Notes under the pieces: model-generated
Seen by the model: only the letters and a program-made list of their open reading frames with translations
Database searches by the model: none
What the model was told of the DNA's origin: nothing
Source: RGIG3102 sp964507095
GTDB lineage: Bacteria; Bacillota; Clostridia; Oscillospirales; Ruminococcaceae
NCBI GenBank assembly: GCA_964507095.1
Contig: CAZDOS010000022.1
Coordinates: forward strand, 1-27,457
Direction: 5' to 3'
DNA length: 27,457 bases
Shown: piece by piece, positions 7,770 through 15,647 of the stretch
How the letters are laid out: every line of letters begins with the position of its first letter
How positions within the stretch are numbered: position 1 is the stretch's first letter
Translations under genes and position numbers: made by a program

Positions 7770-8792
7770 ATGGCCGGCAGACCGCTGATTTCAGTGATCG
7801 TCCCAATTTTTAATGTAGAAGAGTATCTGCCAAAATGCGTCGACAGCATTCTTTCACAGTCATATGACAACTTGGAAGTCATTCTTGTGGATGACGGTTC
7901 GCCCGACGGATGCCCGGACATGTGTGAGGAATACCGGAGAAGGGATACTCGAGTAAGAGTTATCCACAAGGAAAACGGAGGCCTCAGCGACGCCAGGAAT
8001 GCAGGAATGGACATAGCTTTGGGCGAGTATATATTCTTTCTGGATTCAGATGACTGGCTTCTTCCTGAAGGAATAGATACATTGTATGTCATGGCGGAAA
8101 AGTATGATGCCGACATTTCTGTCGGAAACAATCTCATGGCATTCGGCGAGAAGGAACCCGACAGAAAAAGATATGACCTTTCCGCAATTCGGGACCGAAG
8201 CATTGGGGCTCACGAAGCTCTCGGATACCTTTTTTCGAGCAGGATCCCCACTGTAGCCTGGGACAAGTTGTACAGCAGAAAATGCGTTGAAGGAGTCAGG
8301 TTTCCTGTCGGAGTCAATTTCGAGGATTATGTGACATCTCCCGGATTTTTTGAAAGAGCGGAGAATGTGGTCGTTACGGACAGGGAGATCCTCGTACGCC
8401 TGTATCGCCGGGACAGCATATCCGGGATGGCGAACAACAGCATTAACAGCGGAGGAAAACTCGTTCAGCGGAAGAACAAGTGCGCACGATTCACAGAATA
8501 CGTGCCTAAATACCCGGAATTCCGGAAAAACATATGCATTGAGTTCCAGAATGTCCTCAGAGAGGCGGCTAAAGGCGTGCTTTTTGACAGGAACGGAAGG
8601 ATAACCTGGCAGCAGGTGCTGGACTTGTATTCGAAGACTCTCAGAGAGAACTGGGATCTCGTCGAAGGTATAAAAGAACTGCCCGGATACGAGAAGAGAA
8701 AACTAAAATTCGCAGTCAGTGGATCAAAGAACGGACTGCTGGCCTATCTGATCATGACAAAGATCGGGGACACTCTGGGACGTCTAGGATAG
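7770..8792 (+). CDS. GT2-family glycosyltransferase
   Basis: A 340-residue GT-A fold family 2 glycosyltransferase. The N-terminal domain shows ISVIVPIFNVEEYL, the nucleotide-binding ILVDDGSPDG with Asp41-Asp42, and the metal-binding DxD in FFLDSDDW (Asp92-Asp94). It adds a sugar from a nucleotide donor to a lipid-linked glycan on the cytoplasmic face. GGAGAG (7759-7764) sits 5 bases before the ATG. It lies 46 bases after tagD and before a flippase, so it belongs to the surface polymer operon. Donor and acceptor are unknown. Confidence 0.92.
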   Translation: MAGRPLISVIVPIFNVEEYLPKCVDSILSQSYDNLEVILVDDGSPDGCPDMCEEYRRRDTRVRVIHKENGGLSDARNAGMDIALGEYIFFLDSDDWLLPEGIDTLYVMAEKYDADISVGNNLMAFGEKEPDRKRYDLSAIRDRSIGAHEALGYLFSSRIPTVAWDKLYSRKCVEGVRFPVGVNFEDYVTSPGFFERAENVVVTDREILVRLYRRDSISGMANNSINSGGKLVQRKNKCARFTEYVPKYPEFRKNICIEFQNVLREAAKGVLFDRNGRITWQQVLDLYSKTLRENWDLVEGIKELPGYEKRKLKFAVSGSKNGLLAYLIMTKIGDTLGRLG

Positions 8793-8825
8793 ACATTCAA
8801 GAACAGGGGAAAGGAGGAGAATGAT

Positions 8826-10307
8826 ATGGCGCAGCCAAGTGTTAGGGAAAACTACATATACAGAACAGTATATGAAGTGTTCTATCTCCTCACTCCTATT
8901 ATCGTCACTCCGTACATAGCCCGCGTCCTCGGGGCGGACCTGGTGGGAATAGCCAGCTTCACCCGCTCCGCAGTAACGTATTTCACAATGGTGGGCGCTT
9001 TGGGAACGGCAAGATACGGTGCCATAGAAATAGCCAAGGTCAGAGACGACAGACAACGTATCAGCGAACTGTTCTGGGAGATCGAGCTGCTGTCAGTGTT
9101 CACATGCATGCTTGCTCTCTTAGCATGGCTGCTCTTTGCCGTGAACGGAGGAGGGTATAAGCTGTACTATTTCTGTCAGACTCCTTTCATCCTTAGTACG
9201 ATGATGAGTATCTCCTGGTTTTTCAACGGGCAGGAGATGATGAAAAGGATAGTCCTCAGGGATTCTGCTGTGAGGATCGTGGTCGTCGTCTGCCTTTTCA
9301 TGTTCGTCAGGACAAGGGAAGACCTTGTAAAATATATCCTGATCTATTCACTGGGGCAGATGGTCGGAAACCTGTCCATGTGGCTGTATCTTCCGAAGAT
9401 GCTCACAAAGGTAGACTTCAGGACATTAAGATTCAAAGAACATCTCAAATCGACCATGGTATTCTTCATCCCGACGATAGCGACGTCAATTTATACCGTG
9501 CTGGACAAGACACTCATAGGGGTGCTGACCGGAGACCCTTTCCAAAACGGATACTACGAGCAGGCATTTAAACTGATAAGACTGGTGAGGGTGTTCGTGT
9601 TCAGTTCAGTGAATTCAGTCATGGGTGCGAGGATGTCCTATCTGTTCGCCAACGGCAGGTTGGATGAAATGAAGAGCAGGATCAACAGGTCAATGAACTA
9701 CATCTTTTTTCTTGGCTACGCCTGCATGTTCGGCCTGATAAGCATTGCGGACACATTTGTCCCCGTTTTCTTCGGGAAAGGTTATGACGGAGTCACTCCG
9801 CTAATGAGACTCATGGCTCCTCTCGTGGTGATAATCGGAGTCAGCAGCTGCATGGATCACCAATACTATGCTCCCAGCGGGCAGAAGAAAAGAATAATAT
9901 CATTCATATTTGCGGGTGCGGCCGTCAATCTTGCATTTAATTTTGCGTTGATTCCCAGATTCGGCGCCGAGGGGGCCGTCATGGGATCCCTGGTGGCAGA
10001 GGTTGTTATATCCGTTTTGTTCGTCATGAATTCGAAGGAATACATGGACATTTCGAGGCTATGGAAATACTCGTGGAAAAGGATCATAGCCGGCGGGCTG
10101 ATGGCGCGGGCCGTCATCATTCTTGGAAGAGCGCTGGAAACGAATGCCCTTACCGTCATCCTCCAGGTATGCCTGGGAGCTGCTGTATATTTCCTGGCGT
10201 CTTTCATTATGAGGGATGAAATGCTGTTTTATATATGGAAGCAGGGCATGAATGTGTTGAGAAAGATCATCGAAAAGAACAGTGGAAAAGATCGGGGAAC
10301 GGCATGA
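8826..10307 (+). CDS. Wzx-type polysaccharide flippase
   Basis: A 493-residue polytopic membrane protein of the MVF/polysaccharide transport superfamily, with about 12-14 hydrophobic segments spread over the whole length. The N-terminus has the family pattern VFYLLTPIIVTPYIARVLGA. It would flip lipid-linked glycan units across the membrane, which implies a Wzy-type or similar block assembly route. AGGAGG (8813-8818) lies 7 bases before ATG 8826; an out-of-frame ATG at 8821 is not the start. The stop codon overlaps a possible ATG of the next gene (ATGA at 10304-10307). No polymerase (Wzy) or ligase is visible in the window. Confidence 0.92.
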   Translation: MAQPSVRENYIYRTVYEVFYLLTPIIVTPYIARVLGADLVGIASFTRSAVTYFTMVGALGTARYGAIEIAKVRDDRQRISELFWEIELLSVFTCMLALLAWLLFAVNGGGYKLYYFCQTPFILSTMMSISWFFNGQEMMKRIVLRDSAVRIVVVVCLFMFVRTREDLVKYILIYSLGQMVGNLSMWLYLPKMLTKVDFRTLRFKEHLKSTMVFFIPTIATSIYTVLDKTLIGVLTGDPFQNGYYEQAFKLIRLVRVFVFSSVNSVMGARMSYLFANGRLDEMKSRINRSMNYIFFLGYACMFGLISIADTFVPVFFGKGYDGVTPLMRLMAPLVVIIGVSSCMDHQYYAPSGQKKRIISFIFAGAAVNLAFNFALIPRFGAEGAVMGSLVAEVVISVLFVMNSKEYMDISRLWKYSWKRIIAGGLMARAVIILGRALETNALTVILQVCLGAAVYFLASFIMRDEMLFYIWKQGMNVLRKIIEKNSGKDRGTA

Positions 10308-10324
10308 CAGGAGGAAACGAGATA

Positions 10325-11326
10325 ATGACGGATGACCTGAAGATATCGGTTATAGTTGCCGTATATAACACTGAGAAGTATCTGAGGAAGTGCCTCGATT
10401 CAGTATGCGGGCAGTCATACAATAACCTTGAGATACTGCTCTGTGATGATGCCTCCACGGACGGGACCCCACGGATTTGCCGTGAATACGCAGGTAGGGA
10501 TCCAAGAGTTAGGGTGATTGACAGCACTGTGAATACCGGTATCGCTGCAACGAGGAACCGAGGCCTCGAAGCCGCCAGTGGAGAATGGGTCACCTTTGTT
10601 GACGGAGACGACTGGTTGGAAACGGACTGCTATGAGGTGATATCTGAATATCTTTCAGAAGATATTGACTTTCTGAAATACAATGCTGAGAAGGAAAGCA
10701 GAACAAAACCGTTTGATATGTCCGAACTGGACGGAAGGACGTTAGAACTGGACGATCGGGAAAGAGACCGAATCAATTTTATGACCTTCGCACGGGACAG
10801 GAAGATGAATCATGTCTCATGGCTCCTCGTGATAAACCGAAGGCTTCACGGACAGCTTAGATATGTGGAAAGGCATAGAAGAGAAGAGGACTTGATCTAC
10901 TTTGAGGATCTTCTGTACTCCTCAGACAAATGTCTGTTTATTGACAGAAAACTCTATCACCACTCTTTCAATCCAAACGGACTGGTTAATTCGGGGAAAA
11001 CCATACCTGAAGGAATAGAAGGAAAACTGGATGTTCTGACCATGCTTATGGAAAAGTATGGAGACAGGATGAAAGATGAAACAAAGACAGCGGTGTTCTC
11101 TAACCAGCTAAGACTTCTGGATTACGAACTTGTTCGTCTGGGCAAGTTTGATTTGAAGAAATATCGACAGACCGTAAAACGAATCAGAAACGATGGCAGA
11201 TGGAAAAGGCTGCAGGAATACAATGTTGGTCTTCCTCTGAGATATAGTTTTCATATTAAAATGGTCGACATGGGACTGACCAGTCTATCGGAGATCATTA
11301 TTAAAATGGGAGAACTGTTAGAATAA
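10325..11326 (+). CDS. GT2-family glycosyltransferase, second copy
   Basis: A 333-residue family 2 glycosyltransferase with ISVIVAVYNTEKYL, LLCDDASTDGTP and the DxD motif in FVDGDDWLE (Asp93-Asp95). ATG 10325 was chosen because AGGAGG (10309-10314) precedes it by 10 bases and the protein then starts close to its first beta strand, as usual. ATG 10304, which overlaps the flippase stop as ATGA and has GGGGA upstream, would add 7 residues and is a fair alternative. It is the last gene of the surface cluster, followed at once by a terminator. N-terminal similarity to the GT2 at 7770 is clear, but the C-terminal halves differ, so acceptors probably differ. Confidence 0.9.
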   Translation: MTDDLKISVIVAVYNTEKYLRKCLDSVCGQSYNNLEILLCDDASTDGTPRICREYAGRDPRVRVIDSTVNTGIAATRNRGLEAASGEWVTFVDGDDWLETDCYEVISEYLSEDIDFLKYNAEKESRTKPFDMSELDGRTLELDDRERDRINFMTFARDRKMNHVSWLLVINRRLHGQLRYVERHRREEDLIYFEDLLYSSDKCLFIDRKLYHHSFNPNGLVNSGKTIPEGIEGKLDVLTMLMEKYGDRMKDETKTAVFSNQLRLLDYELVRLGKFDLKKYRQTVKRIRNDGRWKRLQEYNVGLPLRYSFHIKMVDMGLTSLSEIIIKMGELLE

Positions 11327-11330
11327 ATAA

Positions 11331-11380
11331 AAACCCGGTTCGGTATGCATAAAGCGCGCTTCCGACCGGGATTATTTTAT
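11331..11380. terminator. Bidirectional terminator after the surface cluster
   Basis: CCCGGTTCGG (11334-11343) pairs with CCGACCGGG (11362-11370), with one bulged base. ATTATTTTATT follows on the plus side, and AAAAA before the stem gives TTTTT on the minus strand. It lies between convergent genes and serves both. Confidence 0.8.
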
Positions 11381-11887
11381 TGGATATTCTTCTTCTACGA
11401 ATTTGATCAGTTGCTCAGGGCTGCTGAACATCTTGAACTTTTCACCGTATGCCCTCATTTCGTTCAGTTTTCTGTCCCTTCTGAAAATATACCTCAGGAT
11501 ATTCTTGTAATCCTTAAGCAGACTTATTACAGAACGGGGGTATAGGTGATCCGTATCTCCTCTCATCCTTTTGACCCACCTTTTTGTCGCATTAAGAAGA
11601 AGGATATGAGTGGGAATGTCCAGATAGAGCATAAAGTCAGCAAGAGGAAAGCTCTTCTTCAGTATGTTGGTGTCTCTCATCGCTCCTTCGATGATCCATT
11701 CATCGTGCTCCAGCATCTCGTCAAGAATGGTTTCACGGAGTTCCTCAGGCCATTTCTCCTTCATCACAGCGCCAGGTTTCCAGATGACATAATCCTTGTT
11801 GAAAGCAGGAATTCCGTATTTCCGGGATAGTTTTCTGGCGGTCGTCGTTTTGCCTGAAGCGGTGCATCCTAGTATCTCAATCTTCAT
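11372..11887 (-). CDS. Small P-loop kinase, FlaR/adenylate-kinase-like family (copy 1)
   Basis: A 171-residue P-loop NTPase beginning MKIEILGCTASGKTT with a complete Walker A (GxxxxGKT). The family is often annotated as DNA topology modulation protein FlaR or as adenylate kinase-like; members look like small-molecule kinases of unknown substrate. Other visible parts are a mid-protein WIIEGAMRD segment, a YLDIP strand, and the NATKRWVKR lid-like region. The start at 11887 was chosen because AAGGAG (11894-11899 on the minus strand) lies 6 bases upstream; the longer frame to 11953 adds a poor N-terminus. It is a paralogue of the next plus-strand gene, to which it is divergent. The function is not predictable beyond nucleotide-dependent phosphorylation. 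Confidence 0.82.
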   Translation of the reverse strand: MKIEILGCTASGKTTTARKLSRKYGIPAFNKDYVIWKPGAVMKEKWPEELRETILDEMLEHDEWIIEGAMRDTNILKKSFPLADFMLYLDIPTHILLLNATKRWVKRMRGDTDHLYPRSVISLLKDYKNILRYIFRRDRKLNEMRAYGEKFKMFSSPEQLIKFVEEEYPIK

Positions 11888-12044
11888 ACGGATCTCCTTA
11901 CTGCTCTGTACTGGAATTACTGCGGTCAAAATCAGTGATGTTACGGACAGCATTACCCTGGCATAGATGTATCTATTGATTATACGATGTTATTTGCTTT
12001 TTCGAGTATTGCCTAATACTGCTTACCAATGCGCCGGTAATTAT

Positions 12045-12073
12045 ATTATACTTTTCCGTACTGTTGCTTTCAA
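12045..12073 (-). promoter_or_regulatory. Promoter of the minus-strand P-loop kinase
   Basis: On the minus strand TTGAAA (12073-12068) and TATAAT (12050-12045) are separated by 17 bases. The implied leader is about 150 bases and contains two small hairpins (TTACC/GGTAA and AGTATT/AATACT). Confidence 0.7.
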
Positions 12074-12103
12074 TGAAAACCATGAGCTTTGTGAATTCGC
12101 GGA

Positions 12104-12133
12104 TTGACTGATGCAAACAGGGGGTGATATATT
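12104..12133 (+). promoter_or_regulatory. Promoter of the plus-strand P-loop kinase, extended -10
   Basis: TTGACT (12104-12109) and TATATT (12128-12133) are spaced by 18 bases, with a TGA extended -10 motif at 12125-12127. It is back to back with the minus-strand promoter at 12045-12073. Confidence 0.7.
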
Positions 12134-12163
12134 GTATCCATACCGGATGGGGAGTGCCAAGAA

Positions 12164-12739
12164 ATGAGAATAGAGATCATAGGGCCGGCAGGAAGCGGAA
12201 AGAGCACCCTTGCGAGGAAAATAGCAGGTTATTATGGTATACCTTTCTTTGAGAAAGACAGGATAGTCTACAGGTTCGATCCCAAGGATGAAATGAGGAC
12301 CGCCGAAGAACAGGAACGGATAATGTCCGAAATGCTCGCCTGTGTTGACTGGGTGACTGAAGGGCCGGATAGGGATTTCCTCACGGAAACATATCCGTTG
12401 GATGACCTTATCATAATCCTTCATCCGCCGAAGGGTGTATGTATGTTCAGAGTGACTAAAAGGTGGCTTGAACAGGTGCTCGAGATTTGTGATTACAGGA
12501 TCAGCAGAAATCCAAAGACCCTGTACTATCAGTACAAGAATCAGTTCCTTTTTGACAGAAGGCTCGAAAGAAGATACAGGGAGATAAGAGAAGTGACTGA
12601 TGCGCAGATAGTGGAATTTTCCACACGGGACAGCAGTGAAAAGGCTTTCGAATATGTTTTAGAGATGTTTCCAATTGAAAAAGACAGGAGGATGGACGTG
12701 GGATCTTTGGACATCCTTAAGATCAGAGATAACAGATAA
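12164..12739 (+). CDS. Small P-loop kinase, FlaR/adenylate-kinase-like family (copy 2)
   Basis: A 191-residue paralogue of the divergent minus-strand gene: MRIEIIGPAGSGKSTLARK carries Walker A, followed by YYGIPFFEKD (compare KYGIPAFNKD in copy 1), a DWVTEGPDRD segment (compare EWIIEGAMRD) and VTKRWLEQ (compare ATKRWVKR). GGGGAG (12149-12154) lies 9 bases before the ATG. It probably phosphorylates a small substrate with ATP. Compared with copy 1 it has about 20 extra C-terminal residues. The substrate is unknown; the name FlaR/topology modulation should not be read as evidence for DNA topology. Confidence 0.82.
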   Translation: MRIEIIGPAGSGKSTLARKIAGYYGIPFFEKDRIVYRFDPKDEMRTAEEQERIMSEMLACVDWVTEGPDRDFLTETYPLDDLIIILHPPKGVCMFRVTKRWLEQVLEICDYRISRNPKTLYYQYKNQFLFDRRLERRYREIREVTDAQIVEFSTRDSSEKAFEYVLEMFPIEKDRRMDVGSLDILKIRDNR

Positions 12740-12744
12740 GAAAA

Positions 12745-12795
12745 CAGGAGCGTCAGATGCCGTATGGCACCGATGCTCCTGATTGTATGTATTTG
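12745..12795 (+). terminator. Probable terminator after the P-loop kinase
   Basis: CAGGAGC (12745-12751) pairs with GCTCCTG (12775-12781) around an inner TGCC/GGCA hairpin. The downstream ATTGTATGTATTTGTT is only moderately T-rich, so termination may be partial. Confidence 0.55.
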
Positions 12796-12896
12796 TTCAC
12801 TCAATGCATTTCAAACGAAAGTTTCTCTCGCCATATTCCCACATCAAGAATATGTCATCGCTTATTGACCCTCTGAATCGTGCGCAAAGCACATTC

Positions 12897-12926
12897 TTGA
12901 CTATATCTTCATGCGATAGGTATAAT
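12897..12926 (+). promoter_or_regulatory. Promoter of the lepA-lipoprotein-rho operon
   Basis: TTGACT (12897-12902) and TATAAT (12921-12926) with an 18-base spacer. The predicted start near 12933 leaves a leader of about 40 bases before the lepA TTG start. ATTCTTGA (12893-12900), overlapping the -35, is an 8-bp inverted copy of TCAAGAAT (12844-12851). Confidence 0.78.
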
Positions 12927-12941
12927 TACATAAATAAATGA

Positions 12942-12958
12942 ACGGCTGGAACAGCCGT
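12942..12958 (+). promoter_or_regulatory. Short perfect stem-loop in the lepA leader
   Basis: ACGGCTG (12942-12948), loop GAA and CAGCCGT (12952-12958) form a perfect 7-bp hairpin between the predicted transcription start and the GAGAGGA ribosome site. It may stabilise the 5' end or affect initiation. Confidence 0.5.
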
Positions 12959-12973
12959 CTGAGAGGAACGCAG

Positions 12974-14773
12974 TTGAAACAGGAAAACATACGTAATTTC
13001 TGCATCATTGCCCATATCGATCACGGAAAGAGCACCCTTGCCGACAGGCTTCTTGAGAAGACCGGGAGCGTGGAGCAGCGTCTCATGGAAGACCAGCTGC
13101 TGGACAACATGGACATCGAACGTGAGAGAGGGATAACCATAAAGGCCAGGGCAGTCACCCTGGAGTATAAAGCCAATAACGGAGAGGACTATGAGTTCAA
13201 TCTCATAGACACTCCGGGACATGTCGACTTTACCTACGAGGTCAGCAGGAGCCTCGCCGCGTGCGAGGGAGCCATACTAGTCGTGGACGCGACCCAGGGC
13301 ATCGAGGCACAGACTCTGGCAAACACGTATCTTGCCGTGGAGCATGACCTGGAGATCCTCCCTGTTCTGAATAAGATAGATCTGGCAAGCGCGGATCCGG
13401 AGAGAGTAGCGCATGAAGTCGAGGATGTCATCGGCATCCCATGCCTTGATGCGCCGAGGATAAGCGCCAAGATGGGTATCAACATAGAGGAGGTCCTCGA
13501 AAGGATCACAACTGACATTCCGGCTCCAAAGGGAGATCCGGACGCCCCGCTCAAGGCGCTCATCTTTGACAGCGTATATGACCCTTACAAGGGCGTCATC
13601 GTATATGTCAGGGCCATGGACGGAACCCTGAAGCCGGGAGACAGGATCAGGCTCATGCAGACAGGAGCCGAATTCGACACTGTCGAAGTCGGAAGGATGG
13701 GAGCAAGGGACCTTGTACGGTGCACCGAACTCAAGGCAGGAGAAGTCGGATATATAACCGCCAGCATAAAGAGTGTCAGGGATACGAGAGTCGGCGATAC
13801 CGTGACTCTTGCGTACAGGCCTGCAAGTGAAGCGCTTCCGGGATACAAGAAGGTCACCCCGATGGTCTACTGCGGAATCTATCCGGCTGACGGAGCCAGA
13901 TACGGAGACCTGAGAGATGCTCTGGACAAGCTTCAGCTCAATGACGCTTCGCTGGTGTTCGAACCCGAGACCAGTGCGGCTCTGGGTTTCGGATTCAGAT
14001 GCGGATTCCTGGGACTTCTGCATCTGGAGATAATAATCGAAAGACTCGAGAGAGAATTTGATCTTGATCTTGTCACTACCGCTCCGAGCGTTGAATACAG
14101 ACTGACTCTTACGGACGGAACAGTGATGCTCATTGATAATCCAACCAACTATCCCGACCCCGCTTCCATCAGCCTCAGTGAAGAGCCGGTCGTGGAGGCG
14201 CACATATATACTCCTAAAGACTATGTAGGAGATCTTATGGAACTGTGTCAGAACAGGAGAGGCACATTCAAGGACATGTCATATCTTGACGAGAGCAGGG
14301 TGGACCTGAGGTATGAACTGCCGCTCGGCGAGATCGTTTATGATTTCTTTGACTCTATCAAGAGCCGAAGCAAGGGATATGCCAGCTATGAGTATGAATT
14401 CAAGGACTTTGTCCCTTCAAAGCTCGTGAGGCTGGACATCCTTCTCAACGGAGAGGCTGTCGATGCCCTCTCGCTCATAGTGCATGCGGACAAGGCTTAT
14501 GAACGCGGGCGCAGGATCTGCGAGAAGCTGAAGGACAACATACCGCGTCAGCTCTTCGAGGTGCCTATACAGGCAGCCATCGGAGGCAAGATCATAGCCA
14601 GAGAGACCGTGAAGGCTCTCAGGAAAGACGTTCTTGCCAAGTGCTACGGCGGAGACATTACCAGAAAGAAGAAGCTGCTGGAAAAGCAGAAGGAAGGCAA
14701 GAAGAAGATGCGTCAGCTGGGAAGCGTGGAAGTTCCGAGTGAGGCATTCACCGCCGTCCTCAAGCTGGATTAG
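12974..14773 (+). CDS. lepA: Elongation factor 4 (LepA), ribosome back-translocase GTPase
   Basis: A 599-residue translational GTPase, the usual LepA length, acting on stalled or mispositioned 70S ribosomes. G1 is AHIDHGKST (residues 13-21), switch I ends in RERGITIKA, G3 is DTPGH and G4 is NKID. The EF-G-like domains III/V and the LepA-specific C-terminal domain (KGKKKMRQLGSVEVP-like end) follow. TTG 12974 was chosen because GAGAGGA (12961-12967) lies 7 bases upstream and the protein then starts MKQENIRNF, as in other LepA; ATG 12938 is only about 5 bases from the predicted transcription start and lies before a hairpin. First gene of a three-gene operon with a lipoprotein and rho. Confidence 0.97.
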   Translation: MKQENIRNFCIIAHIDHGKSTLADRLLEKTGSVEQRLMEDQLLDNMDIERERGITIKARAVTLEYKANNGEDYEFNLIDTPGHVDFTYEVSRSLAACEGAILVVDATQGIEAQTLANTYLAVEHDLEILPVLNKIDLASADPERVAHEVEDVIGIPCLDAPRISAKMGINIEEVLERITTDIPAPKGDPDAPLKALIFDSVYDPYKGVIVYVRAMDGTLKPGDRIRLMQTGAEFDTVEVGRMGARDLVRCTELKAGEVGYITASIKSVRDTRVGDTVTLAYRPASEALPGYKKVTPMVYCGIYPADGARYGDLRDALDKLQLNDASLVFEPETSAALGFGFRCGFLGLLHLEIIIERLEREFDLDLVTTAPSVEYRLTLTDGTVMLIDNPTNYPDPASISLSEEPVVEAHIYTPKDYVGDLMELCQNRRGTFKDMSYLDESRVDLRYELPLGEIVYDFFDSIKSRSKGYASYEYEFKDFVPSKLVRLDILLNGEAVDALSLIVHADKAYERGRRICEKLKDNIPRQLFEVPIQAAIGGKIIARETVKALRKDVLAKCYGGDITRKKKLLEKQKEGKKKMRQLGSVEVPSEAFTAVLKLD

Positions 14774-14784
14774 GAGGATCTGCC

Positions 14785-15636
14785 ATGAAGATCAGGATAG
14801 GACTGATTGTTGCCGCATTTGCCGCTCTCGGAATAGTGCTGGCAGCCTGCACGGGTAACAAGGAGAACAAGATGACGGTGGACAGCCTGAAAAAGAAAAG
14901 CATGGATCTCGGTGACCTCACATCCGTATCATACCGCTACGGCGGGGGGATGGAAGGCGAAAGTGAGAGTTTCACGCTGGAGATAACTGACGGATACGGT
15001 GATCTGACAGTGTCTGAATCTCCGTATCACAGCGCCGCAACGGTAGTCAGGTCGTATAATGTCGATGTAGAGCGGGTCGAGAAAATAGAGGCGTATGTAA
15101 GCGAGTACAATCTAGCTGCATGGGGCGATCTGCCTCAGAGCGAGTACATTGCAATGGACGCGCCTACCAGTAGCTACAGCGTCTGCTACGACAATTCATC
15201 GGTCGGCGGATCAAGGCGCGAATACTACACCGTTTCTTCTGACGACGAATATCCTGAAGGCGGAGGAGAAGTGCTCGGAAAGGTGAGGACGATGCTGCTT
15301 GAAATGGTCGATCCTCAGGAGATGAACAATGCTTATGTCGTCGGTGAAGACGGCGAGGAGCTGAGGGGCGACGAGGCTGCGATGAGAGTCGTCCAAACCA
15401 GGCTTCCGGAACTTATCTCCCGTTACGGAGGGGATCTCGAGGGGACCGTTATAATGGATGAAGGACTCGAATCCATCGAAGACGAAACCTATTTCGTTTT
15501 CTCAATAGGCACCGACAACGGAGCCAGCGTGGTGAGGGAAGCCTTCATTGCGGTTAGAAATGACTATTCGAGACTGATGAAGATGGACCCGCTCACGGGA
15601 GAGTGGGAGCAGATATATGTTTCAGTTACAGGCTGA
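14785..15636 (+). CDS. Lipoprotein of unknown function between lepA and rho
   Basis: A 283-residue protein that I do not recognise. It has a lipoprotein signal: positive MKIR, a hydrophobic stretch, and a lipobox ending LAAC with the lipidated Cys22. The mature part is acidic, predicted mainly beta-strand and soluble, with no motif I can assign; it would sit on the outer face of the cytoplasmic membrane. AGGAGG (14772-14777) overlaps the lepA stop and lies 7 bases before the ATG; rho follows after 11 bases, so the three genes are one operon. The segment from about 40 to 150 could be a substrate- or peptide-binding beta domain, but this is a guess. Confidence 0.85.
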   Translation: MKIRIGLIVAAFAALGIVLAACTGNKENKMTVDSLKKKSMDLGDLTSVSYRYGGGMEGESESFTLEITDGYGDLTVSESPYHSAATVVRSYNVDVERVEKIEAYVSEYNLAAWGDLPQSEYIAMDAPTSSYSVCYDNSSVGGSRREYYTVSSDDEYPEGGGEVLGKVRTMLLEMVDPQEMNNAYVVGEDGEELRGDEAAMRVVQTRLPELISRYGGDLEGTVIMDEGLESIEDETYFVFSIGTDNGASVVREAFIAVRNDYSRLMKMDPLTGEWEQIYVSVTG

Positions 15637-15647
15637 CGGAGAACAGT

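Noticed and set aside
12938..12973. Upstream ATG start for lepA
   Set aside because: It is about 5 bases from the predicted transcription start, lacks a ribosome site and would add 12 residues not usual in LepA; TTG 12974 fits better.
13277..14203. 308-codon antisense frame within lepA
   Set aside because: lepA is certain on the plus strand with all GTPase motifs; the antisense frame follows from codon bias.
15603..15647. Earlier ATG for rho inside the lipoprotein gene
   Set aside because: No ribosome site precedes it, and the added 15 residues are just the out-of-frame end of the lipoprotein gene; ATG 15648 has GGAG at proper spacing.
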